Part shown: positions 23,888 to 31,707 of the stretch, piece by piece
Layout: each line of letters begins with the position of its first letter
Numbering within the stretch: position 1 is the stretch's first letter
Source of the DNA: Halomarinibacterium sp041392125
Lineage (GTDB): Bacteria; Bacteroidota; Bacteroidia; Flavobacteriales; Flavobacteriaceae
Assembly (NCBI GenBank): GCA_041392125.1
Contig: JAWKMR010000003.1
Coordinates: 372,001-436,000 of the forward strand
Reading direction: 5' to 3'
DNA length: 64,000 bases
Program-made: the position numbers and the translations under genes
Notes under the pieces: generated by a model
Databases searched by the model: none
The model's input: only the letters and a program-made list of their open reading frames with translations
What the model was told of the DNA's origin: nothing

Positions 23888-25042
23888 CTATACTAACTCC
23901 TTTTTATGGATAAGCTTTGTTAATTGAATGGAAAGGTCTGTAAAAATAATTTTTGCATTCCCGTTTCGTTCAATATGATAGTTGGCATTTTCCAACGCTT
24001 CCACGATTTCAAAAATATTGTTTTGATGCACAAAAGGAGCAAACTTATCGATTGAAAATTTAGGGTCTTGGGTTTCAAAATATAAAAGAGAACCTGCTTG
24101 GTAGTTTTTAAGCAATGCTTGGCGAAACAATTCTACACAATAATTTAAAAAGTTTTTTTGCGTTTCGCGTCCTTTTTCAGCCATGCTATCACTCCATTGC
24201 AATAATTCCTGAATGGCTTTTTTATTTCCTTTGGCTTTAAATGCAGTACGAACCCATAATACAAACCATTCCTCAAAAACAGCATCTTCGCTGTTATTCT
24301 CCAAAATTTGAATGGCTTTATTGAAGTCGCCGTGAGATTGACGACTAATTCTTTTTGCCAAACTTTCTTGCACCCCTTTTCGTTGAATAAGGCCATCAAT
24401 AATAGCAGCTTCAGAAAGCAGGGGAATGTGAAGTGTTTGGCAGCGTGAATGGATGGTATTCAATATTTGTTCTTCATTTTCAGTCAACAAAAGAAGGACT
24501 GTTTTGTCTGAAGGCTCCTCTACTAATTTCAAAATTTTATTTGAACATTCAGTATTCATTTTATCGGCCATCCAAATAATCATTATTTTGTATCCCCCTT
24601 CATAGGCTTTCAGGGAAAGTTTTTTTGAAATTTCTTCGGCTTCCTTAACATTAATATTTGCTTGTTTATTTTCAATTCCCAAATAATGAAACCATTGAAA
24701 CAACGATCCATACATGTTTTTTTGTAAAAAAATCCTCCATTCTTCTGAAAATGAATTAGATACAGCAGATTTTTTAACCGTTTCGTTTGTATTTACCGGA
24801 AAGACAAAGTGAAGATCAGGATGGGCAAGATTTGCTACCTTTTTTTCACACCGCAAATAAGCATCACTACCATGCTCGAAAGGACTACAAAGAATTTCTT
24901 TTGCATAGGCAATGGCCAGCGGTAATAAACCCGAGCCACTTTGTCCCACAAACAATTGCGCATGAGCAATTCGTCCTTTTTGAACCGTAGTTTGTAAATG
25001 ATTTTTAATATGTGTTTGCCCTACAACTTCTGAAAAATCCAT
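23888..25042 (-). CDS. holB: DNA polymerase III delta' subunit
   Basis: Clamp-loader subunit of 384 aa from the ATG at 25042 (MDFSEVVGQTHIKNHL); a TTG two codons upstream is less likely. It helps load the sliding clamp onto primed DNA. AAA+ features are the VGQ box, a degenerate Walker A (VGQSGSGLLPLA, lacking the usual GKT, as expected of non-ATPase delta' subunits), a sensor/SRC-like region (NTIHSRCQTLHIPLL) and the family MADKMNTECSNKILKLVEEPSDKTVLLLL block (about 155-185). The C-terminal helical collar domain follows. It is divergent from pgk across about 70 bp. Confidence 0.9.
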   Translation of the reverse strand: MDFSEVVGQTHIKNHLQTTVQKGRIAHAQLFVGQSGSGLLPLAIAYAKEILCSPFEHGSDAYLRCEKKVANLAHPDLHFVFPVNTNETVKKSAVSNSFSEEWRIFLQKNMYGSLFQWFHYLGIENKQANINVKEAEEISKKLSLKAYEGGYKIMIIWMADKMNTECSNKILKLVEEPSDKTVLLLLTENEEQILNTIHSRCQTLHIPLLSEAAIIDGLIQRKGVQESLAKRISRQSHGDFNKAIQILENNSEDAVFEEWFVLWVRTAFKAKGNKKAIQELLQWSDSMAEKGRETQKNFLNYCVELFRQALLKNYQAGSLLYFETQDPKFSIDKFAPFVHQNNIFEIVEALENANYHIERNGNAKIIFTDLSIQLTKLIHKKELV

Positions 25043-25089
25043 ACACAAAGCTACATCATTTTATCCAGTCTTTAAATGCCATAATTGGT

Positions 25090-25097
25090 TATCTTTG
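25090..25097 (+). promoter_or_regulatory. -7 promoter box for pgk
   Basis: TATCTTTG, an exact TAnnTTTG match 18 bp before the pgk ATG at 25116, which supports that start over the upstream in-frame codon at 25095 that lies inside the box. Confidence 0.65.
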
Positions 25098-25115
25098 TTT
25101 TTGAAATTTTCCCCT

Positions 25116-26303
25116 ATGAAAACAATAGAAGACTTTAATTTTAATAACAAAAAAGCAATTATTAGAGTAGATTTTAATGTGCCTTTGGATGCTGCTTTTA
25201 ATGTTGCCGACACGACTCGAATTGAAGCAGCAAAACCAACCATTGTTAAAATCTTAGAAGACGGTGGCCGTTGTATTTTAATGTCTCACCTGGGAAGACC
25301 TAAAAACAAAGAAACGGAATTTTCTTTAAAACACATTGTAGAAACCACTACTGAAATTTTAGGCGTAAAAGTAAAGTTTGTAGGCGATTGCATTGGTGAA
25401 AAAGTAGCTGCCGAAGTAGCTAATTTAAGACAGGGCGAGATACTTTTATTGGAAAATTTACGGTACTATCCTGAAGAAGAAAAAGGCGATGTTGCATTTG
25501 CCGAACAGCTTTCTCAATGGGGGGATATTTATGTAAACGATGCCTTTGGAACAGCGCATCGAGCACATGCTTCTACAACCATCATCGCCCAATTTTTCCC
25601 AGAAAACAAGTGTTTTGGAGGTCTTTTAGCTTCAGAAATTATCAATGTAAATAAAGTATTAAAAGAAAGTGAAAAGCCTGTAACTGCCATTATTGGCGGT
25701 GCCAAGGTCTCTTCCAAAATCACTATTATCGAAAATATTTTAGACAAAGTTGATCATCTTATTATTGGCGGCGGAATGGCATTTACTTTTATCAAAGCCC
25801 AAGGAGGCAGTATTGGCAATTCATTAGTTGAGGATGATAAACAAGAATTGGCTTTGGAAATCTTAAAGAAAGCAAAAGAAAAAAACGTCCAAGTGCATTT
25901 GCCTACAGATGCAATTATTGCAGATGCTTTTTCTAATGATGCCAACACACAAGTGACTACTATTTATAAAATTCCAGATGGATGGATGGGATTGGATGCT
26001 GGCCCCGACACACAGCAAAAATTTGCATCGGTTATCAATAGCTCAAAAACCATTTTATTTAATGGTCCGGTGGGCGTTTTTGAAATGCCTGCGTTTGCTC
26101 AAGGAACTATAGCTATTTGTGAGGCTATTGCTGAAGCTACCAAAAATGGAGCATTTTCCTTAGTAGGAGGCGGAGATAGTGTTTCAGCAGTAAAGCAATT
26201 CAATTTTGGTGATAAAGTAAGTTATGTTTCCACCGGAGGAGGTGCCATGTTGGAAATGTTAGAAGGTAAAATTTTACCCGGTATTGCTGCAATTTTGGAA
26301 TAG
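25116..26303 (+). CDS. pgk: Phosphoglycerate kinase
   Basis: Glycolytic enzyme of 395 aa transferring phosphate from 1,3-bisphosphoglycerate to ADP. Signatures are RVDFNVPLD near the N-terminus, ILMSHLGRP (about 56-64), LLENLRYYPEEEKGD (about 112-126), VNDAFGTAHRAHAS, the hinge and nucleotide site GGAKVSSKI, and the C-terminal FNGPVGVFE and SLVGGGDSVSAV with STGGGAMLEMLEG. The length is exactly in the family range from the ATG at 25116. It stands at the head of a run of plus-strand genes with the lytic transglycosylase and DUF4837. Confidence 0.97.
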   Translation: MKTIEDFNFNNKKAIIRVDFNVPLDAAFNVADTTRIEAAKPTIVKILEDGGRCILMSHLGRPKNKETEFSLKHIVETTTEILGVKVKFVGDCIGEKVAAEVANLRQGEILLLENLRYYPEEEKGDVAFAEQLSQWGDIYVNDAFGTAHRAHASTTIIAQFFPENKCFGGLLASEIINVNKVLKESEKPVTAIIGGAKVSSKITIIENILDKVDHLIIGGGMAFTFIKAQGGSIGNSLVEDDKQELALEILKKAKEKNVQVHLPTDAIIADAFSNDANTQVTTIYKIPDGWMGLDAGPDTQQKFASVINSSKTILFNGPVGVFEMPAFAQGTIAICEAIAEATKNGAFSLVGGGDSVSAVKQFNFGDKVSYVSTGGGAMLEMLEGKILPGIAAILE

Positions 26304-26376
26304 AAAAGTTAAAAAATTGCTTATTTACTGCAATTCATTATTTTTATCAAAATTTTTAACCTACTTCTTCGTTATT

Positions 26377-27954
26377 ATGCCTATGTCTAAAAAGGTGATT
26401 TTTGTGGTAGCCCTGCTTATTTGCGGAATTTCTTTTTCGCAAGACAAAAACACCGCTAAAAAAGATAAAAAGAAGCTTCCCACGAAAACCATTCAGGTGG
26501 TAGACTCTATTTCGGTTCCGAAGATAGATGAAGAATTACCCACGACCATTGTCGCAACCCAGTTAAGAGATTCCGTTATCTATGAGTTGGAAGATCTCAA
26601 AAAAGCCAGAAAAATAGATTCAATTTGGCTTGCTCAATTATATAATAATAACTTATTTGAAGAAATTTACGGCTCTGTGACAGACCTTGACTATGAGCCC
26701 GTTGAATACGAAGAATTACCTACCGAATTGCTGAAGAAGCGATTAAAAGAATTAGATGCCCGCACTCCTTTTCATGTAGAATATAACCCTTCTTTGGAAA
26801 GTGTTATTAAAGGCTATTTAAAAAATAGACGGAAGACGATGGCTCGGCTTATGGCATTGAGCGATTACTATTTCCCCATGTTTGAAGAAGAAATGGCACG
26901 TCAGGGTCTTCCTATGGAAATGAAGTACTTGGCGGTGATTGAATCTGCCTTAGACCCCAAAGCAACCTCACGAGTTGGCGCCAAGGGTTTATGGCAATTT
27001 ATGTTTCAAACGGGAAAGATTTTCGGATTAGAAGTAAACAGCTATGTAGATGAACGAACCGACCCATTAATGGCTACCGAAGCCGCCGCAAAGTATTTAA
27101 AGAGTTTGCATAAAAGTTTAGGCGATTGGGACTTAGCTTTAGCGGCTTATAATAGTGGTCCAGGAAATGTCTCAAAGGCCATTCGTAGATCTGGAGGAAG
27201 AACCAATTATTGGAATATTCGTGAATTTCTTCCTCGTGAAACGGCAGGGTATGTTCCTGCTTTTTTGGCCACGATGTATATTTTTGAATATGCCGAAGAA
27301 CACGGTTTTAAAAGTCACGGACCAAAATTTCCTTACATCGCTACAGACACTTTGCATATTAAAAAGATGATTACTTTAGAACAAGTTGCTAAAGTAACCA
27401 ATCTCGATATTGCTGAAATAGCGTTTTTGAATCCTTCCTATAAATTAGGGATTATTCCGGTAATTAAAGATGAAAATTATGTGTTACGTTTGCCCGTTGA
27501 TGCCATTGGTAAATTCGTAAATAATGAAGAGGCTATTTATGAATTAGCCGAAGCCGAATTTAATGATAGAGAAAAACCGCTTCCGCAGCTTTTTGAACAG
27601 AATGATAAAATACGGTATCGTGTAAAAAGTGGAGATTACTTAGGCCGAATTGCAGAAAATCATGGAGTTTCCGTTACGCAAATTAAACGCTGGAATGGGC
27701 TAAAAAGCAACACCCTTAGAGTAGGGCAACGGTTAACTATTTATCCAAAAGGGGCAAGTTTAGCAACACAAGGAGAGAATACCAATATTGCAAAAACCGA
27801 GAATCCCAAAACCTATACGGTTAAAAGCGGAGATACTTTGTGGAGTATTTCCAAAAAATTTCCTAACGTTTCTGTTGAAGATTTAAAAAAGTGGAACGAT
27901 ATTAGCGGTAATAATTTAAAAGCGGGAACCAAAATTAAGGTTTCAAAAGGATAA
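26377..27954 (+). CDS. Membrane-bound lytic transglycosylase with LysM domains (MltD-like)
   Basis: Peptidoglycan-cleaving enzyme of 525 aa from the ATG at 26377 (a second ATG is at 26383); the in-frame region before it back to 26284 is low-complexity. The signal peptide ends near residue 22 (CGISFSQ). The SLT domain (about 170-300) has the catalytic Glu in YLAVIESALDPKA and the motifs GAKGLWQFM and ALAAYNSGPGNVSKAI. Two LysM peptidoglycan-binding repeats are at the C-terminus (YRVKSGDYLGRIAENHGVS; YTVKSGDTLWSISKKFPNVS). MltD-like order is SLT then LysM. It lies just after pgk and 18 bp before the DUF4837 gene. Confidence 0.93.
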   Translation: MPMSKKVIFVVALLICGISFSQDKNTAKKDKKKLPTKTIQVVDSISVPKIDEELPTTIVATQLRDSVIYELEDLKKARKIDSIWLAQLYNNNLFEEIYGSVTDLDYEPVEYEELPTELLKKRLKELDARTPFHVEYNPSLESVIKGYLKNRRKTMARLMALSDYYFPMFEEEMARQGLPMEMKYLAVIESALDPKATSRVGAKGLWQFMFQTGKIFGLEVNSYVDERTDPLMATEAAAKYLKSLHKSLGDWDLALAAYNSGPGNVSKAIRRSGGRTNYWNIREFLPRETAGYVPAFLATMYIFEYAEEHGFKSHGPKFPYIATDTLHIKKMITLEQVAKVTNLDIAEIAFLNPSYKLGIIPVIKDENYVLRLPVDAIGKFVNNEEAIYELAEAEFNDREKPLPQLFEQNDKIRYRVKSGDYLGRIAENHGVSVTQIKRWNGLKSNTLRVGQRLTIYPKGASLATQGENTNIAKTENPKTYTVKSGDTLWSISKKFPNVSVEDLKKWNDISGNNLKAGTKIKVSKG

Positions 27955-27972
27955 CTTTTAAAACAATATCGC

Positions 27973-28959
27973 ATGAAAATTGTACTATACCCCCTCGTAT
28001 TTTGTACGATTCTTTTCTTTTCTTGTAATTCTTCATCAGAAAAAAGAGACACGTCCTATTTAACCGAGTCCGTAGGAGCTATCAATGGACTTCAAGTTGT
28101 CATTACCAATGCGTTTTGGAATGATTCTGTTGGAGAAAAAATAAGGGAATATTTTGCAGCTCCTGCCGATGGACTCCCTCAAATAGAACCCATTTTTTCC
28201 ATCAATCAAATTCAGCCGGAAAATTTTAGTGATTTTGCGCGTACCTACCGCACTTTTTTATATGTAGATTTAGGAAAGGAAGATACCATTCAAATTAAAA
28301 AAGACTCATACGCAAAACCTCAAATAGGTGCTTTTATTACAGCTACTTCAGAAGAGAAATTAATCGAGATTATTGAAGCAAATCAAGAAAAAATAATAGC
28401 CACTTTTAAAGCGTTTGAAATTAAAGAACGTCAAAGAAGAACCAATATCTCCTTGCTAACCGTAGATTCTCTTAAAGAACGCTTTGGGATTTCTCTAAAA
28501 ATACCTTCTGCCTACAGAGTTGCCTCAGCTTGTAATGATTTTTATTGGATACGGAAAGACTTAAAATCTAACGGAAGTACAAATATTTTAATGTACGAAG
28601 TGCCCCTAAACGTAATTGGAAAAGATAGTAGTATTATAGGGGATATTATTAAAGTTCGCGACACGATTGGTTCCGGATATTTACCGGTAGAGGATGATGG
28701 CTTGTTTGTTACAGAAGAAGCGTATGCTCCCTATTTATTTACCACAGAAATTGACGGAAAATTTGCCTATGAGACTAAAGGTACATGGGAAATAAAGGAT
28801 GATTTTATGGCAGGGCCATTTCTTAATTATGCTATTAAAGATGAAGCGCACAATCGATATCTAATTATTGAAGGATTTACGTATGCGCCTTCCATGGAAA
28901 AAAGGGATTTGCAGTTTGAACTGGAATCTATCATCAAGTCGATGAAGTTTGTACCTTAA
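27973..28959 (+). CDS. DUF4837 family lipoprotein
   Basis: Predicted lipoprotein of 328 aa, family DUF4837, found mainly in Bacteroidota; function unknown. The signal ends in the lipobox LFFSC with Cys at residue 18. The body is repeat-like with two similar halves: QVVITNAFWNDSVGEKIREYF with LPQIEPIFSINQI early, and later KRDLQFELESIIKSMKFV. It follows the lytic transglycosylase at 18 bp and ends at a strong bidirectional terminator. A cell-envelope role is inferred from the lipid anchor and neighbours (transglycosylase, Tat, M23). Confidence 0.85.
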   Translation: MKIVLYPLVFCTILFFSCNSSSEKRDTSYLTESVGAINGLQVVITNAFWNDSVGEKIREYFAAPADGLPQIEPIFSINQIQPENFSDFARTYRTFLYVDLGKEDTIQIKKDSYAKPQIGAFITATSEEKLIEIIEANQEKIIATFKAFEIKERQRRTNISLLTVDSLKERFGISLKIPSAYRVASACNDFYWIRKDLKSNGSTNILMYEVPLNVIGKDSSIIGDIIKVRDTIGSGYLPVEDDGLFVTEEAYAPYLFTTEIDGKFAYETKGTWEIKDDFMAGPFLNYAIKDEAHNRYLIIEGFTYAPSMEKRDLQFELESIIKSMKFVP

Positions 28960-28960
28960 A

Positions 28961-29003
28961 AAAAGAACCCCCAATTCAATCAATATGAATCGGGGGTTCT
29001 TTT
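28961..29003. terminator. Bidirectional intrinsic terminator
   Basis: Inverted repeat AAAAGAACCCCC ... GGGGGTTCTTTT, extended by inner ATTC/GAAT pairing, with A and T tails. It separates the convergent DUF4837 (+) and tatA (-) genes. Confidence 0.88.
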
Positions 29004-29023
29004 ATAAATATTGAAAAGAATAA

Positions 29024-29209
29024 TTATTTCTTTTCTTCCAGTTTATCGCCTTTGTCGTCTTTTGAAGCATCTTTAAATTCTTTTATTCCACTTCCAAGTC
29101 CACGCATCAATTCTGGAATTTTCTTTCCACCAAAAAGGAGTAAGACCACTACTACAATTAGTACTATTTGCCAAGGGCCCATAACAAAAGGGATAAAAAG
29201 TGCTTCCAT
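29024..29209 (-). CDS. tatA: Twin-arginine translocase TatA/TatE subunit
   Basis: Small Tat translocase subunit of 61 aa. The single membrane helix (about 12-27, WQIVLIVVVVLLLFGGKK) is followed by the family FGGKKIPELMRGLG hinge (about 26-39) and an amphipathic, highly charged tail. This is the pore-forming or docking part of the pathway that exports folded proteins; TatB and TatC are not in the window. It is preceded by the -7 box TACCTTTG and ends at a shared terminator. Confidence 0.93.
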   Translation of the reverse strand: MEALFIPFVMGPWQIVLIVVVVLLLFGGKKIPELMRGLGSGIKEFKDASKDDKGDKLEEKK

Positions 29210-29229
29210 GTGAATTAAATTTTAAGATA

Positions 29230-29237
29230 CAAAGGTA
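29230..29237 (-). promoter_or_regulatory. -7 promoter box for tatA
   Basis: Minus-strand TACCTTTG, exact TAnnTTTG match, 20 bp upstream of the tatA ATG. Confidence 0.6.
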
Positions 29238-29289
29238 ACAAGAAATCCTCAGATAATTCGTTTTCAACATAAGTTTAGCATAAACCACG

Positions 29290-29297
29290 TACATTTG
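29290..29297 (+). promoter_or_regulatory. -7 promoter box for the M23 peptidase gene
   Basis: TACATTTG, an exact TAnnTTTG match 19 bp before the ATG at 29317. Confidence 0.6.
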
Positions 29298-29316
29298 TAT
29301 TCAATTTTTAGGATTT

Positions 29317-30183
29317 ATGGAGAATAAAGAACGAAGAGGAAAGAAATTTAAAAAAAAATTACTTCACAAGTATCGATTAGTAGTACTCAACGAACAAACT
29401 TTTGAAGAGCGATTTTCTTTTAAGTTGAACAGGCTTAATGTTTTTGTCTTCAGTTCACTTGCCGCACTTTTTTTAATTGCCGGAACTACCGTCCTAATTG
29501 CATTTACGCCATTAAGAGAGTACATTCCGGGATATTCATCTACTTCTTTAAAAAAGAAAGCAACCGAGTTGACCTACCAAACCGATTCATTACAGCAAAA
29601 ATTATTAATCAATCAACAATATTTTGCTTCCATTAGAAAGGTACTTACGGGCGATGTAAAAGCCCACGACTTTAACAAGGATTCTATTTTAGAATCTGTT
29701 CAGAAAGAAATTATACAAGCCGGGTTTTTGCCTTCAAAACAAGATTCGCTACTAAGAGAGAAAGTACAGCAGGAAGATAAATACAATCCGTTAACTGCCA
29801 GTAACGAATTAAACTTCGTGCTTTTTGCTCCGGTTAAAGGGACAATTTCTGAACCCTACAATCCTTCTCAAAAGCATTTTGCCGTGGATATTGTAACTCC
29901 AAAAAATACGGCCGTTAAGGCAGTTGCCGATGGCACCGTGATATTTTCAGGATGGACTTCGGATGCGGGGTATGTGCTTATTTTAAAACATGCTTCAAAT
30001 TTAATTTCGGTATATAAACACAATGCTTCTTTAACGATTGAACAAGGCGATTTAGTTGAAGCAGGTGAAGTTATTGCAACGGTAGGAAATACCGGAGAGT
30101 TGACTACCGGACCCCATCTTCATTTTGAGCTTTGGAGTGACGGTTACCCCATAAACCCAACCAATTTTATCGATTTTAATTAA
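29317..30183 (+). CDS. M23 family metallopeptidase
   Basis: Membrane-anchored zinc endopeptidase of peptidoglycan (LytM/NlpD fold), 288 aa. A basic N-terminus (RRGKKFKKKLLHKYR) precedes one membrane helix (about 42-64), then a short coiled linker. The M23 domain (about 165-285) has zinc ligands in H187xxxD191 (HFAVDIV) and the HLHFE motif at 267-271, so the catalytic set is complete. It probably trims or activates cell-wall hydrolysis during growth or division. The next gene (GH3) begins 2 bp after the stop. Confidence 0.92.
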   Translation: MENKERRGKKFKKKLLHKYRLVVLNEQTFEERFSFKLNRLNVFVFSSLAALFLIAGTTVLIAFTPLREYIPGYSSTSLKKKATELTYQTDSLQQKLLINQQYFASIRKVLTGDVKAHDFNKDSILESVQKEIIQAGFLPSKQDSLLREKVQQEDKYNPLTASNELNFVLFAPVKGTISEPYNPSQKHFAVDIVTPKNTAVKAVADGTVIFSGWTSDAGYVLILKHASNLISVYKHNASLTIEQGDLVEAGEVIATVGNTGELTTGPHLHFELWSDGYPINPTNFIDFN

Positions 30184-30185
30184 CC

Positions 30186-31682
30186 ATGACGCTAAAATCT
30201 TTAGGAGCGAAAATTTTTGCCAAGAGGGTTTCCAACCAAATAGCTACGTGGGCTTCAAATCCACTGGAAACACAACAAAGAGTTTTTAAAGAGCTAGTTT
30301 CCAAAGCTAAAAACACCACCTTTGGAAAAGAGCATCAATTTTCAGAAATACAGTCTTACGAAGATTTTAGTAAACGCGTTCCTATTCGAGATTACGAAGA
30401 TTTAAGACCCTATATTGATGCCGTTGTTGCAGGCAAAGAAAACATTTTATGGCCAGGAAAACCCTTATATTTTGCTAAAACTTCGGGAACCACTTCTGGG
30501 GTTAAATATATTCCGTTAACAAAAGCGTCGCTTCCGCATCATATTCGTGCTGCCCGTAATGCCATTTTATGCTACATCAATGAAACGGGAAATACCAAAA
30601 TAGTGGACGGAAAAATGATTTTTCTCCAGGGAAGCCCTGTTTTAAAAGAGCAGCATGGAATTAAAATAGGCCGTCTTTCAGGGATTGTGGCGCATTATGT
30701 ACCCAAGTACCTTCAGAAAAACAGAATGCCTACATGGGAAACCAATTGCATGGAAGATTGGGAAGAAAAAGTAGCTGCTATTGTTGCGGAAACCCAAGAA
30801 GAAGATATGACCATTATTAGCGGTATTCCTTCATGGGTTCAAATGTATTTTGAACAACTTCAACTAAAAACCGGAAAAAAGATTGGGGCGCTGTTTCAAA
30901 ATTTTGAATTGTTTATCTACGGAGGCGTTAACTACGAACCTTATCGTCAAAAATTTGAAAATTTAATTGGTAGAAAAGTAGCCAGTATTGAATTATATCC
31001 TGCTTCCGAAGGGTTTTTTGCCTTTCAGAATGAACAAAACGACAACGGGTTGTTGCTTCAATTAAATGCAGGAATTTTTTATGAGTTTGTAGAGGCCACT
31101 TCTTTTTTCGAAGAAAACCCTAAAAGACTAACTATTGGCGAAGTAACAGTGGGGGTTAATTATGTGATGATTATCTCTACCAATGCCGGGCTTTGGGGAT
31201 ATAATTTAGGAGATACTGTAATTTTTACCTCAACCCATCCCTACAAATTAATTGTTTCAGGACGAATTAAACATTTTATTTCAGCATTTGGGGAACATGT
31301 TATTGGTAAAGAAGTAGAACAAGCGATGAAAGAAGTTTTAGAAAAACATTCCTTCTCCATTACCGAATTTACTGTAGCTCCAGAAATTACTCCATCCAAT
31401 GGAGAATTGCCCTATCACGAATGGCTTATCGAATTTGATGAAGTGCCTCAACAAATTTCAACAATTGCCCATGCACTGGACGCTTCACTTCAAAAGCAGA
31501 ATAGCTATTATTTCGACTTAATTCAAGGAAAGGTACTTCAACCCTTAAAAATTACTCCTTTAAAAAAGAATACTTTTAACGAATACATGAAAAGCTTAGG
31601 AAAATTGGGAGGGCAAAATAAAATTCCAAGACTTTCTAATGACCGAAAAATAGCCGACAATCTGTTAAAACTTCAAGGATAA
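30186..31682 (+). CDS. GH3 auxin-responsive promoter family protein (acyl-adenylating)
   Basis: Adenylate-forming enzyme of the GH3 family, 498 aa. In plants GH3 enzymes conjugate amino acids to auxin or jasmonate; in Bacteroidota the substrate is unknown. The nucleotide loop is YFAKTSGTTSGVKYIPLT (about 96-113), with the SGIPSWVQMYFEQL and ELYPASEGFFAFQ blocks (about 216-229 and 273-285) and the motif YNLGDTVIFTS (about 337-348). Length is normal. It is tightly linked to the M23 peptidase upstream (2 bp) and to DUF6909 downstream. The acyl substrate cannot be inferred. Confidence 0.88.
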   Translation: MTLKSLGAKIFAKRVSNQIATWASNPLETQQRVFKELVSKAKNTTFGKEHQFSEIQSYEDFSKRVPIRDYEDLRPYIDAVVAGKENILWPGKPLYFAKTSGTTSGVKYIPLTKASLPHHIRAARNAILCYINETGNTKIVDGKMIFLQGSPVLKEQHGIKIGRLSGIVAHYVPKYLQKNRMPTWETNCMEDWEEKVAAIVAETQEEDMTIISGIPSWVQMYFEQLQLKTGKKIGALFQNFELFIYGGVNYEPYRQKFENLIGRKVASIELYPASEGFFAFQNEQNDNGLLLQLNAGIFYEFVEATSFFEENPKRLTIGEVTVGVNYVMIISTNAGLWGYNLGDTVIFTSTHPYKLIVSGRIKHFISAFGEHVIGKEVEQAMKEVLEKHSFSITEFTVAPEITPSNGELPYHEWLIEFDEVPQQISTIAHALDASLQKQNSYYFDLIQGKVLQPLKITPLKKNTFNEYMKSLGKLGGQNKIPRLSNDRKIADNLLKLQG

Positions 31683-31690
31683 AATAATAG

Positions 31691-31698
31691 TATCTTTG
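31691..31698 (+). promoter_or_regulatory. -7 promoter box for DUF6909
   Basis: TATCTTTG, an exact TAnnTTTG match 17 bp before the ATG at 31708. It makes the upstream in-frame TTG at 31696, which lies inside the box, an unlikely start. Confidence 0.6.
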
Positions 31699-31707
31699 CC
31701 ATCAAAA

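Noticed and set aside
25046..25053. TAGCTTTG as -7 box of holB
   Set aside because: An exact match on the minus strand, but only 3 bp before the holB ATG, which would put the transcription start in the start codon; too uncertain to annotate.
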